Assembly: GCA_036570145.1 (NCBI GenBank)
Contig: DATCPJ010000189.1
Span: forward strand, 1 to 19,428
Length of the DNA stretch: 19,428 bases
DNA from: UBA6019 sp036570145
Lineage (GTDB): Bacteria; Chloroflexota; Dormibacteria; Dormibacterales; Dormibacteraceae
Direction of reading: 5' to 3'
Below are positions 1 through 8,348 of this stretch, piece by piece. The notes under the pieces were generated by a model. It was not told the origin of the DNA. It saw only the letters and a list, made by a program, of their open reading frames with translations, and searched no databases. Within the stretch, counting starts at the first letter, position 1. The number at the start of each line of letters is the position of its first letter. The translations under genes were made by a program, and so were the position numbers.

Positions 1-83
1 GGCTTGACCAGCCACTTGGCGATCGTCCCCTCGTGGACCGACTCGCCGAGCTGCGGCATGGTGATCCGGACGGTTTCAGCCAT
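1..83 (-). CDS. 2-oxo-acid dehydrogenase E2 (dihydrolipoamide acyltransferase), N-terminal fragment
   Basis: Only the first 27 or so codons are in the window; the gene continues past position 1. The protein begins MAETVRITMPQLGESVHEGT, the typical first strand of a lipoyl domain in E2 acyltransferases (MPxLGESVxEGTI). E2 carries the acyl group from E1 on its lipoyl arm and transfers it to CoA. The ATG (81-83) overlaps the TGA of the fused E1 gene by one base (TGATG), which implies translational coupling. The lipoyl lysine, the subunit-binding domain and the catalytic domain all lie outside, so acetyl, branched-chain or succinyl specificity cannot be read here; the branched-chain look of the neighbouring E1 favours a branched-chain E2. 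Confidence 0.85.
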   Translation of the reverse strand, partial: MAETVRITMPQLGESVHEGTIAKWLVK

Positions 84-2146
84 CAGTAGGCGGCCAGGTC
101 CCGAATGGCCTTCTCGATCTTCTCCGGGTTGGGCATGAAGAACTCCTCCATCGCCGGCGCGTAGGGCATCGACGGCACGTCTAGGCCGCCCAGCCGCTTG
201 ACCGGGGCGTCGAGGTGGCGGAAGGCCTCGTCGGCGATCACCGCCGCAACCTCGGAACCGATCGCGACGCTGAAGTTGTCCTCGTAGACCACCAGCACCT
301 TGCCGGTCTTACGGGCCGAGGCGAGGATGTCCTCCTTCGGCAGCGGGTAAACGGTTCGGAGGTCGACGACCTCCACCGAGATGCCGTCCTCCTCGACCGC
401 TTTGGCCGCCTGGAGCGCGTAGTGCACCATCAGCCCGTAGCAGAAGACGGAGATGTCGGTGCCGGCCTTGGCGGTACGCGCCCGGCCAAGGGGGATCAGG
501 TACTCGCCCTTGGGGACCCGCTCCCTGTACATCCGGTAGAGCCGCTTGTGCTCGAAGAAGAGAACCGGGTCGGGGTCGCGCATCGCCGCCAGCAGCAGGC
601 CCTTCGCCTCGTACGGCCCGGAAGGGATGACGATCTTCAGCCCCGGTGTCGCGAAGCGGGCTTCGATCGACTGCGAGTGATAGAGCGCGCCGTGGACGTG
701 GCCTCCCATGGGAGCCCTCACCACGATCGGGACGCTCCAGTCGCCGTTCGATCGGTAGCGGAACTTGGCGATCTCGTTCGTGATCTGGTTGAACGCCATG
801 TGGGCGAAGTCGGTGAACTGCATCTCGGCCACCGGCCGCTTGCCGGCCAGGGAGAGCCCGAGCGCGATGCCGGCGATCGAGGATTCGGCGATCGGAGTGT
901 CAACCACGCGCTGCTCGCCGAACTTCTTGTAGAGCCCGTCGGTGATCAGGAAGACGCCGCCCTTGGGCCCGACGTCCTCGCCCAGCAGCATGACGCGCTC
1001 ATCGCGCTCCATCTCCTCGCTGAGCGCCTCGCGAAGTGCCGAGACCATGTTCAGCTCCTCCGTGTCGACATCCTCGGCGGGTGCGATCTCGCCCGGCACG
1101 TCGGCGCCGTAGACGTTGGTGAGCGCCTCCTCAGCGTCGGCGTCGCGGGCGTCGAGAGCCTGGCGGGTAGCCTGGTTGACCTCCTCCTTGACGCTCTCCT
1201 CGTACTCCGTGACCTGCTTGGCGGTGAGGATGCTCTCCTCCAGCAGCCGCTTGCGGAAGCGCTCCAGGCAATCGTTCTGAGCCAGCTGCTCCAGCTCCTC
1301 GGCGGAGCGGTAGCGGCGCTGGTCGTCCTCCGAGGAGTGGGCGCCGAGCCGGTCGACCAAGGCCTCGAGGAGCGTCGGTCCTTCGCCCGAGCGCGCTCGC
1401 GCGATCGCCTGCTTGGCGACGTGGTAGGTGGTGACCGGGTCGCGTCCATCGAGCGTCACGCCGGGGAAGCCGTAGCCGGCCGCCCGCTGGGCGGCGAACT
1501 CGATGGCGTACTCCTTCCGGAAGGGCGTCGAGATGGCGAACCCGTTGTTCTGGCAGAAGAAGATCTCGGGCAGCCTGTGGATGGCGGCGAAGTTGAACGC
1601 CTCGTGGGCGTCGCCCTCGGCGCCGGCGCCCTCGCCATAGCAGGTCATCACCACCTTGTCGGTGCCGTCCATCTTCAGCGCGAAAGCCACACCTGCCCCA
1701 TGGACCAGCTGGGTGGCCAGCGGCGAGCCGCCGGAGACGATGTTCAACCGGGTGTCGGAGAAGTGGCCGGGCGTCTGCTTCCCGCCGGACGCCGGGTCGT
1801 CGGGCTTGGCCAGCACCGCGAGCATCACGTCGAGCGGGGTCACCCCCATCCGGAAGTTGAGGACGACGTCGCGGTAGTAGGGAGCGATCCAGTCGTACTT
1901 CGGCTTGAGCGGCCAGGCGGCGCCGATCTGGGCCGCCTCGTGGCCGGCGCCGGAGAGGATGAAGGGCGCCCGTCCCTGGCGGTTGAGGACCTGGCAGCGG
2001 ATGTCGATCTGCCGGCTTAGCAGCATCGTCCGGAACCACTCTCGGAGCGTGTCCTCATCGAGGTCGGTGTCACGCCAATCGATCGGCTCCTGGTAGTGCC
2101 AGTCGGGCGAGAAGGTCGCCTTCTCCTCCGTCTTCACCCTCGCCAT
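83..2146 (-). CDS. 2-oxo-acid dehydrogenase E1, fused alpha and beta subunits (branched-chain type)
   Basis: A 687-residue thiamine diphosphate enzyme that decarboxylates a 2-oxo acid and passes the acyl group to E2 lipoate. Residues 1-350 are E1-alpha. The ThDP motif begins GEG (171-173) and ends NN (200-201), followed by GFAISTP. The loop SSEDDQRRYR (271-280) matches the branched-chain dehydrogenase phosphorylation-loop region. Residues 367-687 are a full E1-beta, beginning MVSALREALSEEM and continuing LLGEDVG. Both halves are in one uninterrupted frame, joined by an acidic linker around 345-366. The chosen ATG (2144-2146) follows AAAGGTGA and lies 8 bp after the lpd stop. The open frame extends much further upstream, but that part is antisense-frame sequence inside lpd. 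Fused E1 proteins are known in some bacteria. Branched-chain versus pyruvate specificity is inferred from motifs. Confidence 0.9.
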   Translation of the reverse strand: MARVKTEEKATFSPDWHYQEPIDWRDTDLDEDTLREWFRTMLLSRQIDIRCQVLNRQGRAPFILSGAGHEAAQIGAAWPLKPKYDWIAPYYRDVVLNFRMGVTPLDVMLAVLAKPDDPASGGKQTPGHFSDTRLNIVSGGSPLATQLVHGAGVAFALKMDGTDKVVMTCYGEGAGAEGDAHEAFNFAAIHRLPEIFFCQNNGFAISTPFRKEYAIEFAAQRAAGYGFPGVTLDGRDPVTTYHVAKQAIARARSGEGPTLLEALVDRLGAHSSEDDQRRYRSAEELEQLAQNDCLERFRKRLLEESILTAKQVTEYEESVKEEVNQATRQALDARDADAEEALTNVYGADVPGEIAPAEDVDTEELNMVSALREALSEEMERDERVMLLGEDVGPKGGVFLITDGLYKKFGEQRVVDTPIAESSIAGIALGLSLAGKRPVAEMQFTDFAHMAFNQITNEIAKFRYRSNGDWSVPIVVRAPMGGHVHGALYHSQSIEARFATPGLKIVIPSGPYEAKGLLLAAMRDPDPVLFFEHKRLYRMYRERVPKGEYLIPLGRARTAKAGTDISVFCYGLMVHYALQAAKAVEEDGISVEVVDLRTVYPLPKEDILASARKTGKVLVVYEDNFSVAIGSEVAAVIADEAFRHLDAPVKRLGGLDVPSMPYAPAMEEFFMPNPEKIEKAIRDLAAY
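1055..1061 (-). promoter_or_regulatory. Internal Shine-Dalgarno before an in-frame ATG at the E1-beta boundary
   Basis: On the minus strand GGAGGAG sits six bases before an in-frame ATG (1046-1048), codon 367 of the fused E1 gene. That codon is where a stand-alone E1-beta would start. The site could allow a separate 321-residue beta chain to be made. Caution: the bases also encode Glu-Glu, which is common in this protein. Confidence 0.4.
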
Positions 2147-2154
2147 GTCACCTT

Positions 2155-3531
2155 TCAAAAGTTCAGCGCCTGGCCGTCGACGGCCATCGCCGCCTCGCCC
2201 ACCGCCTCGGAGAGGGTGGGGTGGGGATGGACATTGCGGCCCACTTCCCAGGCGTCGCCCTGGAAGAGCTGGGCCAGGGCAGGCTCGGCGATCAGCTCGG
2301 TCGCCTGGTTGCCAACGATGTGGGTGCCGAGGATGCGGCCGGTCTCGTCGGCGACGATCTTGACGAAACCGTCGGGCTCGCCGTGGATGAGCGCCCGCCC
2401 GATGGCGAGGAAGGGGAACTTGCCGACCTTGACGGCGATGCCCTTGTCGCGCGCTTCCTTCTCGGTCAGGCCGACGGAGGCGATCTGCGGGTGGGAGTAG
2501 GTGCAGCGGGTGATCAGCTCCTGGTGGATCGGCTCCCTCCGCTTGCCCGCGATGTCCTCGGCGGCGGTCACGCCCTCGTGCACGGCGGCATGGGCGAGCT
2601 GGTAGCCACCGACCAGGTCGCCGATCGCGTGGATCGAGTCGACGCCGGTCCGCAGCCATTCGTCGACCTCGACGAAGCCCGGCTTGCTGAGCTTGAGCCC
2701 GGCCTCCTCGAGGCCGATCTCCTGGCTCCGGGGAGCGCGGCCGACCGCGACCAGCAGCTGCTCCACCTGGAGCTCGCCGCTGTCCAGCTTCACCGTCACT
2801 CCCGTGTCGCTTGCTTTCGCCTCCTGGACCTTGGCCCCGACGCGGACCTCGATGCCGGCCTTCTGGAAGGCCTTCAGCATCACGCCGGAGACCTCCTCGT
2901 CCTCCAGCGGGACCAGCCGGTCGAGCGCCTCGATGACGACGACCTTCGCGACGCCCATCTGGTGGTAGAAGGTCGCGAACTCGACGCCGATCGCGCCGCC
3001 GCCGATGATCGCCACCGATTTCGGGAGCCGGTCGGCGTGGACGGCGTGGTCGGAGGTGATGATCCACTTGCCGTCGATCTCGATGCCGGGCAGCGAGCGC
3101 GGCGTGGAGCCGGTGGCGATGATCAGGTTCTCAGCCTCCAGCTTGCGGTCGCCGGCCTGGATCGAGTTCTTGCCGGTGACCGTGCCGCGGGCGCTGACGA
3201 CCTCGATCTTGTTCTTCTTCATCAGGCCCTCGATGCCCTTCGTTAGCTGGCCGACGATGGCGTCCTTGCGCTTCGCGATGGTCGGGTAGTCGACCGCGAT
3301 CCCCTCGGCGCTGATGCCGAATTCCCGGCCGCGGTCACGGACCCGGTAGAGGAGCTCGGACGACTCGAGCAGCGCCTTGGTCGGGATGCAGCCCCAGTGG
3401 AGGCAGGTCCCGCCCAGCTTGGCCTCCTCGACGAGCGCGACCTTCATCCCGAGCTGGGTCGCCCGGATGGCTGCGGAGTAGCCGCCGAAGCCTCCGCCGA
3501 GGACGATCAGGTCGAGGGCTTCAGGGGGCAA
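2155..3531 (-). CDS. lpdA: Dihydrolipoamide dehydrogenase (E3)
   Basis: A 458-residue FAD-dependent disulfide oxidoreductase that reoxidises the dihydrolipoyl arm of E2 and makes NADH. An FAD-binding GGGFGG lies at 12-17. The redox disulfide is in GGTCLHWGCIPTK (Cys43, Cys48). A second Rossmann motif GGGAIGVEFA binds NAD. The C-terminal HPHPTLSE (435-442) supplies the catalytic His437-Glu442 pair. Length is normal for the family. The start is a TTG at 3529-3531: an in-frame stop lies seven codons upstream and no ATG or GTG exists between, while the FAD motif begins only 11 codons in. No convincing Shine-Dalgarno precedes it. It is first in an lpd-E1-E2 operon, 8 bp before the E1 gene. Confidence 0.95.
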   Translation of the reverse strand: MPPEALDLIVLGGGFGGYSAAIRATQLGMKVALVEEAKLGGTCLHWGCIPTKALLESSELLYRVRDRGREFGISAEGIAVDYPTIAKRKDAIVGQLTKGIEGLMKKNKIEVVSARGTVTGKNSIQAGDRKLEAENLIIATGSTPRSLPGIEIDGKWIITSDHAVHADRLPKSVAIIGGGAIGVEFATFYHQMGVAKVVVIEALDRLVPLEDEEVSGVMLKAFQKAGIEVRVGAKVQEAKASDTGVTVKLDSGELQVEQLLVAVGRAPRSQEIGLEEAGLKLSKPGFVEVDEWLRTGVDSIHAIGDLVGGYQLAHAAVHEGVTAAEDIAGKRREPIHQELITRCTYSHPQIASVGLTEKEARDKGIAVKVGKFPFLAIGRALIHGEPDGFVKIVADETGRILGTHIVGNQATELIAEPALAQLFQGDAWEVGRNVHPHPTLSEAVGEAAMAVDGQALNF

Positions 3532-3567
3532 GCTGCTGCTCGCGCGAGGGATTCACGATTGATCTCG

Positions 3568-3573
3568 ATTGTA
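3568..3573 (-). promoter_or_regulatory. Possible -10 box upstream of lpd
   Basis: TACAAT reads on the minus strand 36 bases before the lpd TTG, inside the 83-bp gap between tadC and lpd, which is AT-richer than its surroundings. No good -35 was found. A repeated CAATCG follows directly (CAATCGAGATCAATCG) and could be an operator. The assignment rests on one hexamer and position. Confidence 0.3.
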
Positions 3574-3614
3574 TTGATTCCCCAATTCGCCTCGTTGCGA
3601 ACCGGGGCCGATTT

Positions 3615-4550
3615 TCAGCCGCCGCGGGCTTTGAGGATGACCAGCACCGCCGGTCCGAGCAGGATGATCCAGAGGGTGGGGAAGATGCAGCCGACCATCG
3701 GGAGCATCATCTTGAGGGTGGCCTGTGCCGCCGACTCCTGGGCCCGCTGGCGGCGCTTGCGGCGGAGCTCCTGGGACTGGATGCGAAGGATCTTGGCGAT
3801 GCCCACGCCCATCTGCTCGGACTGGATGACCGACTGGATGAAGTTGTTCAGGTCTTCCACGCCGCAGCGTTTGCCCATCTCCTCGAGCGCCTCGAGTCGG
3901 GGCCGGCCCAGCTGGGTCTCGCGGATGACGGCCGCGAACTCGTCGGCGAGCGCGTTGTGGTATTTGTCGACGACGTTGCTGATCGCCGCGTCGAAGGATT
4001 GCCCGGCCTCGCTCGCGATGGTCAACAGGTCCATGGCGTCGGGTAGCGCCTTCTGGATCTCGATCCGCCGGCTCCCGGTTATCGAGTTGATCCAGTAGAG
4101 CGGCGCGTAGAAGCCGATCAGCGCGCCCACGGCCATCCCGATCACGGGGCCGATGAAGCCGTGGCCGACGAGCAGGCCGACGAGGAGCCCGAGGACGAGG
4201 CCGACGACGGCGGCCACGTCGCGGAGCGCCGTGAAGCCGCCCACCGTCAGGTTGCCGGGATTGCCGGCGATGGCGAGCTTCATCCGGAGGTTGTCGCGGC
4301 TCTTCTGGGGCGTGCGGTCGCTCAGGAAGCGACCGGCTCGTTCGAGCGCCGGCCTCAGGACCCGCTCTTCAAACGGCTTCTGGAGCTCGATCTCGTCGAT
4401 CGTGACCGGCTCGATCTCCCCGTAGCCCTGGAGGCGCTGCTCGATCATGTCGTCGGCGACCGCGCCCGGCCGGCGGTCGAGGCTGAAGAAGACGAGGAAC
4501 AACCCGAAGGCGAAGGCGAGTCCGACGCTGACGTTGAAGATCATTCCCAT
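3615..4550 (-). CDS. tadC: Tad/Flp pilus inner-membrane platform protein TadC
   Basis: A 311-residue membrane protein of the type II secretion F (GspF/TadC) family. There is a TM segment at about 5-23, a hydrophobic pair at about 110-155, a T2SSF helical domain at about 165-275 (LPDAMDLLTIASEAGQSFDAAI) and a final TM at about 283-307. The family normally pairs with TadB to form the platform that the TadA ATPase acts on to assemble Flp pili. The ATG overlaps the tadB stop by one base (TGATG), so the two are coupled; a second Met lies two codons in. It is the last gene of the pilus cluster, with 83 bp before lpd and no clear terminator hairpin between them. Confidence 0.9.
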   Translation of the reverse strand: MGMIFNVSVGLAFAFGLFLVFFSLDRRPGAVADDMIEQRLQGYGEIEPVTIDEIELQKPFEERVLRPALERAGRFLSDRTPQKSRDNLRMKLAIAGNPGNLTVGGFTALRDVAAVVGLVLGLLVGLLVGHGFIGPVIGMAVGALIGFYAPLYWINSITGSRRIEIQKALPDAMDLLTIASEAGQSFDAAISNVVDKYHNALADEFAAVIRETQLGRPRLEALEEMGKRCGVEDLNNFIQSVIQSEQMGVGIAKILRIQSQELRRKRRQRAQESAAQATLKMMLPMVGCIFPTLWIILLGPAVLVILKARGG

Positions 4551-5503
4551 CAGACGTCCACGGTGGCGATCTTGCCCATGATCATCTGGCCGAGGAACAT
4601 GAAGAAGCCCGCGCCGATCAGCATCCCGATCCCGATCGGGCTGCCCAGCATCGGTGCGAAGTACTGCGGGGTGACGAAGTACATGAAGACGGCCAGGACG
4701 ATCGGCAGCGCCGTGATCATGTAGCCGGAGCCCCGGGCCTGGGCGGTCATCGAGGACATCTCACCCTTGATCCGGACCCGCTCCCGGATCGTCTCCGAGA
4801 TGGTCTCGAGAATCTCGCTCAGGTTGCCGCCGATCTTCCGGTTGATCGCGATCGCGGTGGCGACCATGTCGAGGTCGGAGCTCTCCGTCCGCCGCACCAT
4901 GCGGCCGAGCGATTCCTCGATGCCGGCGCCCAGGTTGACCTCCTTTACGACGCGGTCGAACTCCTGGTTGATGGGAGGCGACGCCTTGTTCGCAACCACG
5001 TCGAGGGCCTGGGCGAGGGAATAGCCGGTCTTGAGCGCGTTGGCCATCAGGACCAGGGTGTCGCCGAGCTGGCCGTTGAAGGCCTTGAGCCGCCTTCGCT
5101 GCCGGAAGCCGAGGTAGAACTGGGGGATGAAGTAGCCGATGACCCCGAACAGGAGCGCCTGGACCCCGAACGCTCCCAACCCGAAGCGGAGCAGCCCGAC
5201 CAGAGCCAGGAAGCCCGCGGACCCGATCCGGATCAGCAGCCACTCCGACGTCCTCAGCTTCAGGTCGGCGCGGGAGAGCTGCTCGGCGAGGTTCAGCTTG
5301 CCGGGCTTGGCAGCAGTCGTTGCCGAGGCCGCCCACTGCTCGTTGGCCTGGAACATGGCGTCGATCCGGTCCCGGATGGTCAGCGCCGGGCGCAGCTGAT
5401 CCCTTGCGGTCACCGCCTGGGTCCGGTTCGTCTTGTCGAAGCCCATGAAGAAGAGGAAGGCGCCGACCGCGAGGGCGATGCCGACGATGAGATAGAAGGT
5501 CAT
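4550..5503 (-). CDS. tadB: Tad/Flp pilus inner-membrane platform protein TadB
   Basis: A 317-residue T2SSF-domain membrane protein. It has an N-terminal TM (about 3-21), a hydrophobic pair at about 90-132, a T2SSF core at about 140-265 with the typical LGDTLVLMANALKTGYSLAQAL and INRKIGGNLSEILETISETI, and C-terminal TMs at about 260-310. Its role is to form the pilus assembly platform with TadC. It starts 9 bp after cpaB, with no clear Shine-Dalgarno. In many Tad loci tadZ and tadA lie between cpaB and tadB; here the two genes are adjacent. Confidence 0.9.
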   Translation of the reverse strand: MTFYLIVGIALAVGAFLFFMGFDKTNRTQAVTARDQLRPALTIRDRIDAMFQANEQWAASATTAAKPGKLNLAEQLSRADLKLRTSEWLLIRIGSAGFLALVGLLRFGLGAFGVQALLFGVIGYFIPQFYLGFRQRRRLKAFNGQLGDTLVLMANALKTGYSLAQALDVVANKASPPINQEFDRVVKEVNLGAGIEESLGRMVRRTESSDLDMVATAIAINRKIGGNLSEILETISETIRERVRIKGEMSSMTAQARGSGYMITALPIVLAVFMYFVTPQYFAPMLGSPIGIGMLIGAGFFMFLGQMIMGKIATVDV

Positions 5504-5512
5504 GGGGAAGGC

Positions 5513-6319
5513 CTACGAGACGAGGCCCGGCCAGCTCCTCGAGATGTCGTTCACGGTGACGCCGTGGGTCGAATCAACACCCGGGCAGTTGACGTCGACC
5601 GAGGTGTCCTTCGGGTTGTAGTCCTTGTAGGACTCGAGCGTGTACTTGATGGTGGCGTTGGCGATGAACCAGTCCAGGTACTCCGCCTGGCATTGCGTCA
5701 CGACGACCGTGATGCTGGCGGCGGTGGGTGGCTTGGGCGTGGGGGTGGGCGCCGCGCCGCGGGCCTGGACGGGCTGCAGGGCGATCGAGTCGGCTGCCTG
5801 GCCGATCCTCAGCACGTGGACGTTGGTGTAGACGGTCCGGGTGTTGGCGAACTTGCCCCCCGCATTGACGATGGCCGAGATGGTGATGTAGTCACCTGCC
5901 TGGATGTACCCGGCAACGCCCTGCTGCTCGGCGGTGGGGATCGTCATCGCGACCCAGCCCTTGGGGATGGGAAGGAAGGCGGCCTGCGCGCCCGTGACCT
6001 GGTCGGAGCTGGCCACCAGCTCGTTGCCTGTCACCGGCTGGCCGGAATAGATCGGCACGATCGGTATGAGGCCCTTGAGCTGGTCGACCTTGGTGAACGA
6101 CTGGGGAGGGATGGCGGCCGCGTCGACCTGGACGACCTTCACGTCGGCGGGGGTCAGCGGGATCCGGATCGAGATGTCGCGCGAGGCGACCACCATCGAC
6201 TTCAGGTTCACCTGTGGCGCGGTTATCGATCCCGCCGCCCGCGAGCCGAGGAAGACGAAGACGCCCAGGGCGAGGACGGCCACGACCGCGCCGATGATCG
6301 TGAAGGGTCGGCCGCTCAT
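5513..6319 (-). CDS. cpaB: Flp pilus assembly protein CpaB/RcpC
   Basis: A 268-residue protein with an N-terminal membrane anchor (about 6-25) followed by a SAF-like domain (about 40-105). That domain shows the family features VVASRDIS and IYSGQPVTGNELV. A second conserved part (about 115-175, PTAEQQGVAGYIQAGDYITI) matches the CpaB/RcpC C-terminal region. In proteobacteria CpaB works with the outer-membrane secretin; no secretin is present here, which fits a monoderm cell where CpaB stays membrane-anchored. A Pro/Thr-rich linker (about 187-199) precedes a C-terminal tail with two Cys (residues about 209 and 250). The gene begins 37 bp after the TadG-like gene. Confidence 0.88.
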   Translation of the reverse strand: MSGRPFTIIGAVVAVLALGVFVFLGSRAAGSITAPQVNLKSMVVASRDISIRIPLTPADVKVVQVDAAAIPPQSFTKVDQLKGLIPIVPIYSGQPVTGNELVASSDQVTGAQAAFLPIPKGWVAMTIPTAEQQGVAGYIQAGDYITISAIVNAGGKFANTRTVYTNVHVLRIGQAADSIALQPVQARGAAPTPTPKPPTAASITVVVTQCQAEYLDWFIANATIKYTLESYKDYNPKDTSVDVNCPGVDSTHGVTVNDISRSWPGLVS

Positions 6320-6356
6320 CGCCGGAATTCTAGGGGCTGACCGGTTTGGCCGCCCT

Positions 6357-8348
6357 TCATGACGAGATCTGCGAGTAGCCCTGGGTGGGCGCGGTCTGCT
6401 GGTCGTAGGTCACGGTCAGAACGCCGTTGCCCTGACAGTTGAGCGTGTTGACGATCACCTCGCTCGCGATCGGCTCCTTGCTGTTGCCGGCAATCGTCCA
6501 GTTGCCCGCCGGCCAGTAGATGGTCGCGGTCCCGAAGGCGGCGTGGCCGCTCAGGCTTACGCTGCAGTTGTTGGTCGACGGTGCGTAGATCGCGATGTTG
6601 TTGAACTGGAAGCCGCCGAACCAGGCCAGGAACCCGCCCGTCGAGGTGAGGCAGGCACCGCTCGGAAAGTAGGCCTGGACGGCTCCCGGGGTCACCTGTA
6701 CGTTGATGCAGGGCGCGGCTGGATCGGTGCTCGTCGAGGGCTGGCAGTCGTGCTCGTTGGCGCGGTCGCCGCCGCCGTCGGAGACGATGTCGCGGCCCGG
6801 CGGGCCGGGAGGTCCGCCGCTGTACAAGGGAGCCGTCTCGCCTCCGTCGCCCGGTGGGTTCGCGGCCCCGAACTGACCGGTCGCCGCGGCGCAGCCGAAG
6901 GCGTAGGTCATGCCCACGACGCAGGCCTGGGATATGTTCGCGGGCGACAGTACGAGCGGCACGACCGAGGTGTCGTAGGTCGGAGAGGTGACCGTGCCGA
7001 GGCTCGCGCTCGTCTCGGTGACGCCGTTGTTGACGTGTCCGACGTAGCCCCAGGGACCGCTGGCGCAGGCGTTGCCGGCGGCCACGTACGCCAGGTAGAC
7101 GTTATAGCCCTGGGCCCCGGGAACATTGTTGATGGTCACCTTCACACCCTGGTTGAGCCCGTTGACCGCGATGGCGTGGCAGGTGGAGGGTGCGCTCTCG
7201 CGGGGGTAGCTGGTGCCGCCGGGCGGGTAGGTCTCGGTCCGGGTGCTCGTCACAACCGCGCCCCAGCTGCCGGCTGGGAGCGGCAGCGCGGATGCCGCGG
7301 TTGCGATCGAAAAGCTGCCGGTGCAGCCGGCGGGCCAGAACTGGGGGCTGGCCACCGAGCTGTTGTAGTTGGGGGCGTTGGTGGGCGACCCCTGCCATGC
7401 CGGTTCGTCGGGCGGCTTGAGCTCGTTCGACATGGTGGTGCTGCTGTCGCTGATGCCGCCATTGAACCGGTAGATGCCGGGCGCCATGAAGTAGCAGCTG
7501 GCCCCGCCACCGGCCGGGTCGGTGGCGTAGATGCCGGGGTTGAGGACGACGTTGGTGCCGGCCGCCTGCACCGAGGTGTAGTTGGCCAGGGTGCCCGACG
7601 CGAAACCGGGGTCGCCCACAGGGGCGACGCCGGCCGTCTCGGTGCCGGTCGCCACCACGCCCCCCGGCACCGGGTTGGTGCAGTTGTCGGCGAAGTTTCC
7701 GTTCACCGAGATCCCATTTCCGCCGGCGACGACCGAGCCGTTCGACTGGACGTTGCCGCCCGTCACCACGATCTGGGAGCCGGCACCCCCGACTTTCAGC
7801 GAGGTTCCGCCGCCAGGGCAGCCGGTCGTGCCGAGGGTCACGATAGCCATTCCGCTGGTCCCTCCGGTCTTGGCGTGACCCTGGGCGGAGCCGGATACCT
7901 TGGCCGTGTTCCCGGCGCCGAGCACCATCATGAAGGCGAGCGGGATCGTGTGGGTCGAGGTGACGTCGAAGGCGGAAACGGCTCCTGCCGCGGAGTACAC
8001 CACCCGCATCTTGTCGGTGCTGCCGGACCAGGTGACGTCCACCGTGTTGGAGCCCCAGGAAGGGGCGGCGGACGATGCTCCATAGAGCCTCTCGTTGGCC
8101 GCGTACTCGGTCGCCGCGGCGTGCTGAGAGGCGGTGATCGACTGGCTGTCCTGGTAGTTGTCGGACGCCGCCAGGGCGGCCGCGTCGACCGCGTTCTGGA
8201 GGATGCGGCGCTCCCAATAGAGGCGCCCGCCATCGACGGCAAGCCCGATGAAGCCGATCAGAACGATCAGGATCAGGGCGACGATCACGATCGCCTGGCC
8301 GCGCTCGCCGGTCCGGTGGAGGTCAGTACTCGGTGTAATCAGTCGCAT
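6357..8348 (-). CDS. Large TadG-like Flp pilus-associated protein
   Basis: A 663-residue protein whose N-terminus is TadG-like: RTGERGQAIVIVALILIVLI and the following VDGGRLYWERRILQNAVDAAALAA give a hydrophobic helix at about 16-40 and then the usual amphipathic helix. The rest is extracellular in type, rich in Gly, Asn, Thr and Ser. It has glycine-rich beta segments (about 155-245), a fibronectin-III-like stretch around 385-465 (VPGAQGYNVYLAYV), scattered paired Cys, and a beta-rich C-terminus. No von Willebrand A domain, common in other TadG proteins, was recognised. ATG 8346-8348 was chosen, overlapping the previous gene by 26 bp; a TTG 15 bases upstream is an alternative. A surface or pilus-tip role is inferred. 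Confidence 0.75.
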   Translation of the reverse strand: MRLITPSTDLHRTGERGQAIVIVALILIVLIGFIGLAVDGGRLYWERRILQNAVDAAALAASDNYQDSQSITASQHAAATEYAANERLYGASSAAPSWGSNTVDVTWSGSTDKMRVVYSAAGAVSAFDVTSTHTIPLAFMMVLGAGNTAKVSGSAQGHAKTGGTSGMAIVTLGTTGCPGGGTSLKVGGAGSQIVVTGGNVQSNGSVVAGGNGISVNGNFADNCTNPVPGGVVATGTETAGVAPVGDPGFASGTLANYTSVQAAGTNVVLNPGIYATDPAGGGASCYFMAPGIYRFNGGISDSSTTMSNELKPPDEPAWQGSPTNAPNYNSSVASPQFWPAGCTGSFSIATAASALPLPAGSWGAVVTSTRTETYPPGGTSYPRESAPSTCHAIAVNGLNQGVKVTINNVPGAQGYNVYLAYVAAGNACASGPWGYVGHVNNGVTETSASLGTVTSPTYDTSVVPLVLSPANISQACVVGMTYAFGCAAATGQFGAANPPGDGGETAPLYSGGPPGPPGRDIVSDGGGDRANEHDCQPSTSTDPAAPCINVQVTPGAVQAYFPSGACLTSTGGFLAWFGGFQFNNIAIYAPSTNNCSVSLSGHAAFGTATIYWPAGNWTIAGNSKEPIASEVIVNTLNCQGNGVLTVTYDQQTAPTQGYSQISS

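Noticed and set aside
215..2020. A 601-codon plus-strand open frame antisense to the E1 gene
   Set aside because: Its translation has no family motif and is rich in Arg, Gly, Val, Asp and Leu, as expected from the antisense frame of a high-GC gene; the minus-strand E1 is certain.
2147..3067. An N-terminal extension of the fused E1 protein into lpd
   Set aside because: It overlaps the well-supported lpd gene in another frame and is Arg/Pro-rich; a Shine-Dalgarno and ATG at 2146 give the normal E1-alpha start.
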